From Planctomycetales bacterium 10988 (lineage in GTDB: Bacteria; Planctomycetota; Planctomycetia; Pirellulales; Pb10988): DNA of 64,000 nucleotides. The DNA is taken from contig CP043547.1 in NCBI GenBank assembly GCA_009664345.1, positions 3,376,709 to 3,440,708 of the forward strand, in the 5' to 3' direction. The position numbers and the translations under genes were made by a program. The notes below the pieces were generated by a model. It was not told the origin of the DNA. It did no database searches and saw nothing but the letters and a program-made list of their open reading frames with translations. Within the stretch, counting starts at the first letter, position 1, and the number at the start of each line of letters is the position of its first letter. Shown here in pieces: positions 1-7,770 of this stretch.

Positions 1-644
1 GCTCGACTTCCCCTTTTTCCAACTCTCGCGTGACCACTTCCATCTCGCGGTCGAATTCGTTCTTTTCAAACGTGACATGCTGCATCGAATCGGCAATCAG
101 TTCGATCGCTGTCGAAGTCTTGTTGGAAGGGCAATCAATATAATAGGCGGTGATATCAACCGAGGTGTAGGCATTCGTTGCCCCGCCAAAGGTGTCAATG
201 ATCTCTTCAATTTCCTTTTCGGACCGATTCTTCGTTGTCCCGCCGGAGACCAAGTGTTCTACCAAGTGACTCAAGCCCGCACCGAGCCAACGGCCTTCGA
301 AGGAACTTCCAGTATTGTTGACATAACAGCGAACCGTCGCGACGGGAGCGACGTGGTTTTCTTGCACCAAAATCGTTAAGCCATTGGTCAACTTCGCCAG
401 AGTAATATCACCCGGCAGCGACTTGCGACTTAAGATAGCAGGAGGTTCGACCGGTTCCGCTTGAGTGTCCGTCCGTGACATGTCTTCACTTTCTAGAGGG
501 GCTTGGGCTGCAGGTTCCTGATCGGAATCGACCAACCGAGGCGTTTGTGTCGCTTGGGAAAACACCGACCCACTGATCGTGATTCCTACCAAGGCTGCCA
601 AGCAAGTCCATCGTCTCCAAGGAAAACGCAAAGGGTAATTCATC
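1..644 (-). CDS. M16 family zinc metalloprotease (insulinase-like), 3' part missing
   Basis: The first 214 codons are present; the gene runs off the left edge. Seen: an N-terminal signal-like segment (basic RFPWRRW, then a hydrophobic stretch to about residue 29), a Ser/Gln/Glu-rich linker, then from about residue 80 the start of an M16 domain (LTNGLTILVQENHVAPVATV) with the inverted zinc motif HLVEH at residues 126-130. The distal glutamate ligand region follows but is not fully within the window. M16 enzymes are zinc peptidases, commonly encoded as secreted or envelope proteins in planctomycetes. The ATG at 644 is chosen because AGGAG lies 10 nt upstream; an earlier ATG at 652 is only 2 nt from that site and opens a three-codon frame. 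A copy of the dispersed palindromic element lies about 150 nt upstream in the same orientation. Confidence 0.9.
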
Positions 645-796
645 TAGTCATTTCTCCTTTGTTCCATGATCCCGTCCTTGTGTGATGCCGGCGGAATACT
701 CCCTCCAGACCCTGCGGCCTAGCGGCAATCGACGAAAAGCAAGGGCGATAGAAACGCATTCGAGGTTGAAAACAGGGAGATAGTTGATTGAGCGTG

Positions 797-871
797 TAAG
801 AGCCACGGTCAAACGCTTTCATAAAAAGGCAAACACCTGGAAAAGGTGACCCTCCGTTAACGTTTGGCTAT
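797..871 (-). repeat. Dispersed palindromic element, copy A
   Basis: This lies in the 361-bp gap between the Nudix gene and the M16 gene. Read on the minus strand it contains CACCT, a TTTTC-type loop and AGGTG (plus-strand 834-848), an outer CAAACG/CGTTTG pair (861-866 with 810-815), and the conserved tail GACCGTGGCTCTTA. The other copies have a GGTCAAAA/TTTTGACC outer pair, so here the outer stem differs in sequence but still pairs. It points toward the M16 gene. The rest of the gap shows nothing else recognisable. Confidence 0.7.
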
Positions 872-1005
872 AAGCTCCAAAATCCTCCTAACTCCTACAA
901 TCCTTATTGTGGCATAATCCCCCCCTTCGGCAAAGTGGCGTCCTTGGGGAAATTCTCAGCAGGCAGATAGAGGAAATCGGAAGTGCGAACCTGGGGCGTT
1001 CGGGT

Positions 1006-1479
1006 TCAGGAGAATTCTCGGGGGAAGGACTCTTGATATCGCTCTCGATACCAAAGACGGAAAGCTTCCTGAAACTCAACCTTTCTCAAGTTGGCAAACG
1101 TCTCCTCAGGTGAAAACCATTCTCTTTCGCGAGAATTTTCTTCCGACCAATGCTCTGCAATAGAAGTCACTTCCAGCGGAAAGAGGGTGAGATGGCAACT
1201 TCCTTGCCATTTTTTCTTGAAGTAAATGACTTCAAGTAAAGGGCTTAGGGCATTTCCGGTGACTCCTGCTTCCTCACGGGTTTCCCGCAGGGCCGCCTCT
1301 TTTGCATCTTCGCCAGGATCGATGACTCCTTTGGGTAAGGTCCATTTCTTTTCGGTTTCGGTTGAACTAGAGGTTGTAATCAACAGAAATTCTGGCGGAT
1401 TTTCACCTTCCTGCCGAAAGGGAATCGTTCCCGCCTGTTGAAAAAAATGCTCTGGAACAATCGAGAAGAAAGAATGCAT
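1006..1479 (-). CDS. Nudix hydrolase (diadenosine polyphosphate hydrolase-like)
   Basis: 157 residues, normal for a single-domain Nudix enzyme. A perfect Nudix box is visible at residues 51-73 (G-x5-E-x7-REx2EExG), preceded by WTLPKG, as in the small enzymes that cleave dinucleoside polyphosphates or inositol pyrophosphates. The box glutamates bind the divalent metal. Substrate cannot be told from sequence, though the length and the KWTLPKG approach resemble Ap4A hydrolase/DIPP-type members. It is transcribed divergently from the marR gene and sits upstream of the M16 gene on the same strand, separated by 361 bp holding a palindromic element. No Shine-Dalgarno precedes the ATG, and a TATAAT sits 6 nt upstream, suggesting a leaderless transcript. 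Confidence 0.88.
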   Translation of the reverse strand: MHSFFSIVPEHFFQQAGTIPFRQEGENPPEFLLITTSSSTETEKKWTLPKGVIDPGEDAKEAALRETREEAGVTGNALSPLLEVIYFKKKWQGSCHLTLFPLEVTSIAEHWSEENSREREWFSPEETFANLRKVEFQEAFRLWYRERYQESFPREFS

Positions 1480-1484
1480 TGTAG

Positions 1485-1490
1485 ATTATA
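1485..1490 (-). promoter_or_regulatory. Possible -10 box for a leaderless Nudix transcript
   Basis: A consensus TATAAT on the minus strand ends 6 nt before the Nudix ATG. With that spacing transcription would begin at or next to the start codon. No good -35 hexamer was found at 16-18 nt, so the call is tentative. Confidence 0.35.
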
Positions 1491-1495
1491 ACCAC

Positions 1496-1526
1496 TTGAC
1501 AGGAATTTAATTGATGTATAAATTAA
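1496..1526 (+). promoter_or_regulatory. marR promoter with inverted-repeat operator
   Basis: TTGACA at 1496-1501 is followed by TATAAA at 1517-1522 (15-nt spacer) or TAAATT at 1519-1524 (17-nt spacer). The inverted repeat TTAATT-8-AATTAA (1507-1526) overlies the -10 region, where a MarR dimer would block RNA polymerase. It lies in the divergent gap between the Nudix and marR genes. A related palindrome precedes the pirin gene. Confidence 0.5.
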
Positions 1527-1555
1527 TATTGTGTCGATTATTTTAAGGGAGAAGT

Positions 1556-2044
1556 ATGAAACGTAAATCACTTCAGGATGACCTAAAAAAACGAGAGCCA
1601 TTTCGTTCCCAGGAACAAGAGGCCTGTTTAAATTTATTACGCACAGCGGACTTGTTTCAACTCAAGATGTCGCGACTTTTTCGGCAGTCAGGATTAACTT
1701 CCTCTCAGTACAATATCCTACGGATCTTGCGTGGAGAAGGAAAACCGCTTCCCTGTTTAGAGATCGCACAGCGGACCGTCACCATGGTTCCAGGGATCAC
1801 AGGCTTGATTGATCGCTTGGAAAAGGCTGGTTTTGTGAGTAGAAATCGCTCCGCGGAAGATCGTCGGGTGGTCTATATCTCGATCACGAAGGAGGGGATT
1901 GATTTGCTGGCAACTTTGGATGAGCCGGTCGAAGAGTTGCACAAGCAGCTCCTCGGGCATTTTACGGCTCACGAGCTGACGTTTCTCAATACGCTTTTGG
2001 AAAAAGCCCGAGACAATCCAGAGTTACAACGGGAGGAAGCTTAG
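1556..2044 (+). CDS. MarR family transcriptional regulator
   Basis: 162 residues with a winged helix-turn-helix of the MarR type: N-terminal dimerisation helix (ACLNLLRTADLFQLKMSRLFRQ), recognition region (LTSSQYNILRILRG ... LEIAQRTVTMVPGITGLIDRLEKAGFVSR) and the wing with RSAEDRRVVYISIT. MarR proteins are dimeric repressors that usually respond to phenolics or oxidants and control neighbouring genes. Here the next genes are pirin, doxX and dps on the same strand, and matching AT-rich palindromes lie before marR and pirin, so autoregulation plus control of pirin is the natural reading (inference). AAGGGAG precedes the ATG at a short but workable spacing. The 2045-2137 gap is strongly AT-rich. 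Confidence 0.92.
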   Translation: MKRKSLQDDLKKREPFRSQEQEACLNLLRTADLFQLKMSRLFRQSGLTSSQYNILRILRGEGKPLPCLEIAQRTVTMVPGITGLIDRLEKAGFVSRNRSAEDRRVVYISITKEGIDLLATLDEPVEELHKQLLGHFTAHELTFLNTLLEKARDNPELQREEA

Positions 2045-2087
2045 CCGCCAAAATATAGAAAATTTTTATAATAATAGTTTATATATT

Positions 2088-2109
2088 AATAAATTGAATG
2101 TAATTTATT
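2088..2109. promoter_or_regulatory. Operator-like palindrome before pirin
   Basis: A perfect AATAAATT-6-AATTTATT inverted repeat lies about 30 nt upstream of the pirin ATG, in a stretch with almost no G or C. Its centre (AATTGAATGTAATTT) resembles the centre of the palindrome over the marR promoter, so both may bind the MarR protein. Confidence 0.5.
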
Positions 2110-2137
2110 TAATTATCTATTGATAAAGGGTGATTCA

Positions 2138-2836
2138 ATGTTACAGTTACGACCTGCCGCAGAACGGGGAAGTGCGAATTATGGGTGGTTGAATACCCAT
2201 CATTCATTCTCCTTTGGCCGTTATTACGACCCCGAACATATGGGCTTCCGTAGTCTCAGGGTGATGAATGAAGATTGGGTTCAACCAGGCACCGGCTTTG
2301 GGATGCATGGTCATTCCGAGATGGAAATCCTCACCTATGTGCTTGAAGGAGAGTTGGCTCATCAAGATAGCATGGGAAACGGTTCAACGATCAGGGCCGG
2401 ACAATGGCAACGAATGTCTGCCGGCACGGGAATTCGCCATAGTGAAGCGAATCCTTCTGACACCGATTGGACCCATCTTTATCAAATTTGGCTGTTACCC
2501 AATCAGCCGGAAGTGACGCCCAGCTACGAAGAGAAAACCTTTTTCAACGACAAGGAACGCGACGGTTTTCGTCTGATTGCTTCTCCGGATGGCCGCGAAG
2601 ACTCTCTCACCATTCATCAGGATGCGTATCTCTATTTAGCGCAAATTACACCTGGAAAAGAGCTTACGTATTCCATCTCTTCTGGTCGAGGGATTTGGGC
2701 CCAGGTGCTTCGTGGGAAGGCTGAGCTAGCGGGGAAGGAATTACAAGAAGGGGATGGCATCGCGATTGAGGAGCAATCGAGTCTTCGCTTGCAGGCGAAA
2801 GAAGACGCGGAAGTCCTGATCTTTGATCTAGCCTAA
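2138..2836 (+). CDS. Pirin family cupin (YhhW-like, possible quercetin 2,3-dioxygenase)
   Basis: 232 residues with the two-cupin pirin fold. The metal site is complete: with the start at 2138 the ligands fall at His57, His59, His101 and Glu103 (HGHSEMEIL and IRHSEAN), the same numbering as in E. coli YhhW. Such enzymes bind iron or another divalent metal and some oxidise quercetin in vitro; the cellular role is often redox sensing. The ATG at 2138 follows AAAGGG with normal spacing and is preferred over a TTG 18 nt upstream. It stands directly behind marR, in a classic MarR-repressed arrangement, and ahead of doxX and dps. Confidence 0.9.
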   Translation: MLQLRPAAERGSANYGWLNTHHSFSFGRYYDPEHMGFRSLRVMNEDWVQPGTGFGMHGHSEMEILTYVLEGELAHQDSMGNGSTIRAGQWQRMSAGTGIRHSEANPSDTDWTHLYQIWLLPNQPEVTPSYEEKTFFNDKERDGFRLIASPDGREDSLTIHQDAYLYLAQITPGKELTYSISSGRGIWAQVLRGKAELAGKELQEGDGIAIEEQSSLRLQAKEDAEVLIFDLA

Positions 2837-2910
2837 AATCAGCTAAATCCTTATCGTAAGGCGATTTTATCTCCTACCTATCCAGGTTGATGGAGATCAG
2901 AAGTTGTAAG

Positions 2911-2922
2911 TGACAATTGTCA
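2911..2922. promoter_or_regulatory. Perfect 12-bp palindrome upstream of doxX
   Basis: TGACAATTGTCA lies 65 nt before the doxX ATG in the 150-bp gap after pirin. It differs from the AT-only palindromes before marR and pirin, so a second regulator is possible. Confidence 0.35.
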
Positions 2923-2986
2923 ATCTGACCTTTGTTTGTGTTGGTTAATATTTCTTCGAATTTTTGGTTAAAAAGAGAGGAATCTC

Positions 2987-3436
2987 ATGAGCGGACCACT
3001 CGCCGGACTCGTTAGTCTAATAGGACGTGTGTTGATTTGTTTGATCTTCATCATGAGCACCGTGGGGAATAAAATTCCCCAATTTAACGAAACGGTTGGC
3101 ATGATGGAGGCCAACGGAGTTCCTGCTCCTTCGATCATGCTGGGAGGAGCAATTATCTTTCTCCTGGTGGGTGGTCTTTCGATTGTTGTGGGATATAAAG
3201 CACGTATAGGAGCTTTGTTGCTTCTAATCTTTTTGGTCCTTGCGACTTACTACTTTCACGACTTCTGGACCATGGAGGGAGAAGCGGCTCACATGCAGAT
3301 GATTCAGTTTATGAAAAATCTTTCCATGATGGGTACGATGCTCTTCCTCATGGCAAATGGTCCCGGAGCGTGGAGTCTCGATAATTGTTATCAATCAAGT
3401 TCCCCTGAGACGACTTCAACGGATTCCGAAAAGTAA
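2987..3436 (+). CDS. DoxX family membrane protein
   Basis: 149 residues with four hydrophobic segments (about residues 5-23, 47-66, 70-90 and 104-123) in the DoxX/SURF4-like pattern, including GRVLICLIFIMSTVGNKIP and the following amphipathic stretch. DoxX proteins are small inner-membrane proteins; some work in oxidant detoxification complexes or thiosulfate-quinone reduction, but many have no assigned partner. GAGAGGAATCTC gives a good ribosome-binding site for the ATG. The neighbours (pirin upstream, dps 57 nt downstream) fit an oxidative-stress locus. The last 25 residues are hydrophilic and Ser/Thr-rich. Confidence 0.85.
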   Translation: MSGPLAGLVSLIGRVLICLIFIMSTVGNKIPQFNETVGMMEANGVPAPSIMLGGAIIFLLVGGLSIVVGYKARIGALLLLIFLVLATYYFHDFWTMEGEAAHMQMIQFMKNLSMMGTMLFLMANGPGAWSLDNCYQSSSPETTSTDSEK

Positions 3437-3493
3437 AGTGAAGACAAGTGGATGGAATCGTGTTGGTCGTCCACATCTGGATTGGAGTGAAAG

Positions 3494-4000
3494 ATGGCTA
3501 CGACGGTTTCGACAAAATCCTTCCCGACAAAAATTGATGTTGCCGATGCGACCAGAGCAGAGCTGGCCGAGTTGTTAAACGCCCGCTTGACGGATGTACT
3601 CGATTTGCGAATGCAAGCGAAACAGGCCCACTGGAACGTGAAAGGCCCTTCATTTATCGCTTTGCACGAGCTTTTTGATCAAGTCGCCGAAGAAATGGCG
3701 AACTTTTCCGATCTCATCGCCGAACGGATCACCATTCTCGGCCACGTAGCCGATGGACGGGTGGCTACGGTTGCTGAAGGCACCGGCATGCCTGCGTATC
3801 CTGGCGATATTGCCGATGGTCTCGATCATGTCGAGGCCCTTTCGACCAGCTTGGCGGCCTTTGGAAAGGTGATCCGCGAAGCAATCGAAAAGTCCGACGA
3901 ACTCGGCGATCCGACCACCGCGGACCTCTTTACGGAAGTCTCTCGCGGGACGGACAAATATCTCTGGTTTGTCGAAGCACATAATCACGCGAAGAAATAG
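3494..4000 (+). CDS. dps: Dps-type ferritin (DNA protection during starvation)
   Basis: 168 residues, a usual Dps length. The Dps signature is visible: QAHWNVKGPSFIALHELFDQ carries the ferroxidase ligands shared between subunits, followed by the four-helix-bundle pattern AERITILGHVADGR and the C-terminal helix DKYLWFVEAH. Dps dodecamers oxidise Fe2+ with peroxide and store it, lowering hydroxyl radical formation; some bind DNA through a basic tail. Here the N-terminal tail is short with a few lysines, so DNA binding is uncertain. GGAGTGAAAG precedes the ATG. A strong hairpin terminator follows at 4044. The gene ends the marR-pirin-doxX-dps group. Confidence 0.93.
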   Translation: MATTVSTKSFPTKIDVADATRAELAELLNARLTDVLDLRMQAKQAHWNVKGPSFIALHELFDQVAEEMANFSDLIAERITILGHVADGRVATVAEGTGMPAYPGDIADGLDHVEALSTSLAAFGKVIREAIEKSDELGDPTTADLFTEVSRGTDKYLWFVEAHNHAKK

Positions 4001-4043
4001 GCAAATAGCAAGCCGCTAAGCTTGTTAAACTACTAAGTAATCC

Positions 4044-4085
4044 AGGAGAATGGTTGGTTGATCCCTTCCATTCTCCTTTTTCTTT
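4044..4085 (+). terminator. Rho-independent terminator after dps
   Basis: AGGAGAATGG (4044-4053) pairs with CCATTCTCCT (4068-4077), followed by a T-rich run. It closes the redox-stress group. Confidence 0.8.
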
Positions 4086-4086
4086 G

Positions 4087-4140
4087 CTTGGACAGTGGAC
4101 TGAAGCTGGGAAAAAACAGTCAAAAAATCAACTGTCCAAG
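4087..4140. repeat. 10-bp inverted repeat between convergent genes
   Basis: CTTGGACAGT (4087-4096) and ACTGTCCAAG (4131-4140) are perfect inverted copies with a 34-nt loop. It lies between dps (+) and the TerB gene (-) and may form a hairpin at the 3' end of the minus-strand transcript. No T-run follows on the minus strand. Confidence 0.4.
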
Positions 4141-4177
4141 GGATGTGATAGCGTTCAATTTCAAGAATCTTTGACGA

Positions 4178-4810
4178 TTAACCAGCCAAGGGCGTGGCGG
4201 CGACTTCGGAAAGAATCCCTCGGAAGTGGGCTTTCGAAAGTCCCAAGGCACCCCCGAGTTGGCCTAGGAAACGTTGTTCCGATGGGTCGATCGTTCCGTC
4301 GGCGGCGGCAATCATATAGGCCGCTTTAACGATCATTTCTTTGCCGTGCTCATTGAGGGTTGTGGCAAACTGCTGCACTTTCGGCAAAATATCCTCACCC
4401 GACTGTTGCGTGCGATTCACATAGTCCAGCATATCTTGACGGGAAGCCTGATTGCCGGAAACCCGTTCATAGATCTCACAAGCACGATCGATTTCACTAT
4501 CGTCGACATTTCCATCCGCCAGCAGCATGGCAGTCATGACCGCGACCATGGCATGTTGATATTCCGCGGCGAACTCTTCGTTTTGCTTTTCTGGATTGAG
4601 GCTAAGAACCTTGACATGAAACGTCCCTCGGCAGCGATTGCATTCCACATACTCCCCTTTGGTATGAAGAGGAATCACGGGAATAAAGTAGAGAGTGAAC
4701 CAGCTTCGAATCTCTTGTCGCTTGAAAGGATTTTGGGCTTCGCACTGGGGACAATAAAAATTCCCACGCTCTTTCGTACTCGCCCGATCCCGCCAGCCAA
4801 AAATAATCAT
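4178..4810 (-). CDS. Zinc-ribbon plus TerB-like domain protein
   Basis: 210 residues. Residues about 19-65 form a zinc-ribbon-like unit with CPQC and CNRC pairs around a hydrophobic strand (SWFTLYFIPVIPLHTKGEYVEC), a module common at the start of small bacterial membrane-associated or trafficking proteins. From about residue 85 to the end is a helical TerB-like domain: AVMTAMLLADGNVDDSEIDRACEIYERV and MIVKAAYMIAAADGTIDPSEQRFLGQLGGALGLS, each half with an acidic DG(N/T)(V/I)D turn. TerB domains are linked to tellurite resistance and membrane-stress complexes, with metal binding by the acidic residues. A tellurium role cannot be inferred from one domain. It stands alone, convergent with dps. 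Confidence 0.8.
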   Translation of the reverse strand: MIIFGWRDRASTKERGNFYCPQCEAQNPFKRQEIRSWFTLYFIPVIPLHTKGEYVECNRCRGTFHVKVLSLNPEKQNEEFAAEYQHAMVAVMTAMLLADGNVDDSEIDRACEIYERVSGNQASRQDMLDYVNRTQQSGEDILPKVQQFATTLNEHGKEMIVKAAYMIAAADGTIDPSEQRFLGQLGGALGLSKAHFRGILSEVAATPLAG

Positions 4811-5120
4811 CTTTCGTCCCTAAAAAAAGAAAATGCAAGAAGAGGTGTATTTCTATACAGAAAATCCACCCTTTTACTATGATCTTTTCTCCGGTTTTCT
4901 GTCAAGTCAGTTCACTAATTATTTTTACCAGATTGTTCCCGTAAATCCTTGTATCCCCGTTTAGGGATTCTTTGGTTCCTGCAAAAGTTGAGGAAATGAA
5001 GCCACTTAATAGGTATCATGTGATTTGACCACGAAGCGATCTGGTTCATCAAGGCAAATTAAAATTCGCAAATAGTTGATGCTTAAATTAAATAAGTAGA
5101 AATAAATTGAGTTGAATCTA
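4811..5120. other. AT-rich gap before the S9 peptidase; possible relic of the palindromic element
   Basis: No gene is visible. Around 5004-5033, CCACTT, AGGTAT and GATTTGACCAC occur in the same order as in the dispersed element (GATTTGACCAC matches the copy before htrA exactly over 11 nt), but the outer left arm is absent. This could be a decayed copy pointing at the secreted peptidase, or chance. Confidence 0.3.
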
Positions 5121-7637
5121 ATGATGTTTAAAAGAATAATAGGGCCTCTATTGTTGGTAATGCTTTTAGAAACTCCGGGGCTTCTATGGGGTGGGGGCTC
5201 GGAAGCCGATTATCAGCGAGCGGCGGACTTGGCTCAAACGACCCGGCAAAAGGTCTTTCGAAAAGAAGTCGTTCCTCACTGGCAGCCAGATGGGAAAGCC
5301 TTTTGGTATAAGGTGTTCACGGCACCGCAGGAGTGGGAGTATGTCTTTGTTGATTGCGTCAAAGGAACGAGAGAGTTGGCATTTGACCATCAACAGCTCG
5401 CCCAACAATTGAGACAACAAGGGTTTGAAAAGGCAAAGGCGAAACGACTTCCTTTAGATAGCCTTTCCTTTCAAAGAGAGCGGAAGGAATGTTCCTTTAC
5501 TTGGCAGGGAAAAGGGTGGGTTTACAACATTCCTCAAAACAAGTTGGCGGAGGGCAACGTTTCGCCAGCGAGCCTCAAGCTCCAATCGCCGGAAAGTGGT
5601 CCTCGTTTCAGCGAGCGGTCGGGGGAGGCGACAACGATCACTTTTGAAAATCAATCGGAAGTCGCTTTTGACCTCTATTGGTTTAACTATACGGGACAGC
5701 GGCAATGGTACAAAACCTTGAAGCCGGGTTCTTCCCATCAACAGTCGACCTATGCGGGTCATGTTTGGTTGTTGCACGATGATCAACAGCAGCCGCGAGG
5801 AATCATTCGTGCACCTGCTCAAACGGTGAAGGTCACTTTAGATCAAGATATTTTACAATCGAAAATTGAGTCTCAAACTTATCGTCCACCTCCAGCCAGC
5901 AAGCGGTCTCCCAATGGAAAGTGGAAGGTAGAGGTTCGTGGGCACAATTTACAATTGGTTGATTTAAATAAACAGCAATCTTTTCCGTTAACAAAGGATG
6001 GAGTGCTAGGCGATGCTTATTGGGACCTTGTCTATTGGTCGCCCGACTCTTCCAAAGTGTTAACCATCAAACGGAAAGATGGAGACAAACGTCAGGTCCG
6101 CCTCATTGAATCCGCGCCGAAGGATCAACTTCAGCCAAAATTACACACTTTCACCTATCTTAAACCTGGTGACAAAGTTCAGGTAAATCAACCACGCTTG
6201 TTTGAAGTAAAAAATCAGCAGGAAATTCCGATAGAAAACTCTCTCTTTAAGCAGCCTTATCGCAATGACCGCTTTCGCTGGGCGGCGGATTCTTCGGCCT
6301 TTACATTTATATATAACCGGCGGGGGCATCAGGTGCTCCGACTGTTGAAAGTTGATGCAGAGAGTGGTGAAGTCTTTCCTTTGATTGAAGAGAAAAGCCA
6401 GACGTTTATTGATTATGCAGGAAAGTTTTATTTGCATTTTTTGGACGAGAGTCAGGAAGTGATATGGATGTCGGAACGGGATGGCTGGAATCATTTATAT
6501 TTAATTGATTTAAATACAGGCAAAGTAAAACAACAACTTACACAAGGGAAGTGGGTGGTTCGCGGGGTTGATCGAATTGATCCCATCAAGCGACAAGCTT
6601 GGTTTCGGGCAGGGGGGATCGATCCGCAGCAAGACCCTTATTATATCCATTACTGCCGGGTGAATTTTGATGGAACAGGCCTTGTTGATTTAACACCAGG
6701 AGATGGCACGCATGAAGTTGAATATTCACCGGATGGAACGTATCTTCTCGATCGCTATAGTCGGGTGGATTTGCCACCGGTGACGGAATTGCGATCCGTG
6801 GAAGATAGGAGTTACATTTGTTCTTTAGAAAAGGCAGATGCAACACATTTATTAAAAACAGGTTGGAAATTCCCTCAGCGATTTGTATCCAAAGCCCGCG
6901 ATGGAGAGACTGATATTTATGGAGTTATTTTCTTACCATCCAATAAAATAAAAGATGAAAAAGTCCCCGTGATTGAACAAATCTATGCCGGTCCACAAGG
7001 GGCTTTTGTTCCTAAAGATTTTATGGTGAATTCCAAACAACAAGAGCTTGCCGAGTTAGGCTTTGTTGTTGTACAGATTGATGGAATGGGGACATCTTAC
7101 CGTTCGAAAGCCTTTCATGATGTTTGTTGGGAAAATTTGGGAGATGCTGGATTTCCTGACAGGCGGTTGTGGATGGAAGCGGCGGCAAAAAAATATCCGC
7201 AAATGGATTTAACAAGAGTTGGGATTTATGGAGGGTCCGCAGGGGGGCAAAGTGCATTACGAGCACTTTTAATGCACGGAGATTTTTATCACGTGGGAGT
7301 GTCAGATTGCGGCTGTCACGACAATCGTATGGATAAAATTTGGTGGAATGAACTTTGGATGGGATGGCCGATCGGCTCACATTATGAAGAGCAGTCCAAT
7401 GTAACACAAGCTCACCGTTTACAAGGGAAGCTATTATTGATTGTAGGCGAACTCGACCGCAATGTTGATCCGGCAAGTACGATGCAAGTAGTGGATGCTT
7501 TAATTAAAGCAGATAAAGATTTTGACTTGTTAGTCATTCCTGGAGCAGGCCACGGAGCAGGAGCTTCTCCCTATGGCGTTCGCCGTTTAAGAGATTTTTT
7601 CGTGCGTCATTTATTAAAGGTTGAACCTCGGCAATAG
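5121..7637 (+). CDS. Secreted S9 (DPP IV-type) peptidase with an inserted VHL-beta-like domain
   Basis: 838 residues from the ATG at 5121. A signal peptide is clear (KRIIGPLLLVMLLETPG). The C-terminal alpha/beta hydrolase carries the serine protease triad: Ser706 in GGSAGG, Asp779 in GELDRNVDP and His811 in GAGHGAG. Upstream is a beta-propeller-like DPP IV N-terminal region (PNGKWKVEV, WSPDSSKVL, WAADSSAFTF, EYSPDGTYLLDRYS). Unusually, residues about 169-240 (5625-5840) match the beta domain of the von Hippel-Lindau protein in order: ITFENQSEVAFDLYWFNYTG, then WYKTLKPG, then TYAGHVWLL. Such enzymes remove dipeptides or cleave proline-containing peptides outside the cytoplasm. No Shine-Dalgarno is seen. 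The gene is more AT-rich than most of the window. A piece of its last codons recurs at 8224. Confidence 0.9.
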   Translation: MMFKRIIGPLLLVMLLETPGLLWGGGSEADYQRAADLAQTTRQKVFRKEVVPHWQPDGKAFWYKVFTAPQEWEYVFVDCVKGTRELAFDHQQLAQQLRQQGFEKAKAKRLPLDSLSFQRERKECSFTWQGKGWVYNIPQNKLAEGNVSPASLKLQSPESGPRFSERSGEATTITFENQSEVAFDLYWFNYTGQRQWYKTLKPGSSHQQSTYAGHVWLLHDDQQQPRGIIRAPAQTVKVTLDQDILQSKIESQTYRPPPASKRSPNGKWKVEVRGHNLQLVDLNKQQSFPLTKDGVLGDAYWDLVYWSPDSSKVLTIKRKDGDKRQVRLIESAPKDQLQPKLHTFTYLKPGDKVQVNQPRLFEVKNQQEIPIENSLFKQPYRNDRFRWAADSSAFTFIYNRRGHQVLRLLKVDAESGEVFPLIEEKSQTFIDYAGKFYLHFLDESQEVIWMSERDGWNHLYLIDLNTGKVKQQLTQGKWVVRGVDRIDPIKRQAWFRAGGIDPQQDPYYIHYCRVNFDGTGLVDLTPGDGTHEVEYSPDGTYLLDRYSRVDLPPVTELRSVEDRSYICSLEKADATHLLKTGWKFPQRFVSKARDGETDIYGVIFLPSNKIKDEKVPVIEQIYAGPQGAFVPKDFMVNSKQQELAELGFVVVQIDGMGTSYRSKAFHDVCWENLGDAGFPDRRLWMEAAAKKYPQMDLTRVGIYGGSAGGQSALRALLMHGDFYHVGVSDCGCHDNRMDKIWWNELWMGWPIGSHYEEQSNVTQAHRLQGKLLLIVGELDRNVDPASTMQVVDALIKADKDFDLLVIPGAGHGAGASPYGVRRLRDFFVRHLLKVEPRQ
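7607..7633. repeat. Direct repeat, left copy (end of S9 gene)
   Basis: The last 27 nt before the S9 stop codon recur at 8224-8250 with three mismatches; the terminal GAACCTCGGCA is identical. The two copies are 617 bp apart and flank the gene at 7771-8208. Confidence 0.6.
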
Positions 7638-7770
7638 AGATTCAATTAAAGTTAGTGGTAGGTAGCGGAGCAGGGAAGATTGTGCTGCTTTTATCAATAC
7701 TTTTGAGGGCCTTGTCGGTAATTCTCGTTGTGGAGATTTTCCCTATGTGTAACTTATGTTGAAAATAATT

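Noticed and set aside
641-652. Three-codon frame (Met-Thr-Arg) overlapping the M16 start
   Set aside because: AGGAG lies only 2 nt from its ATG but 10 nt from the M16 ATG, so the longer gene explains the site.
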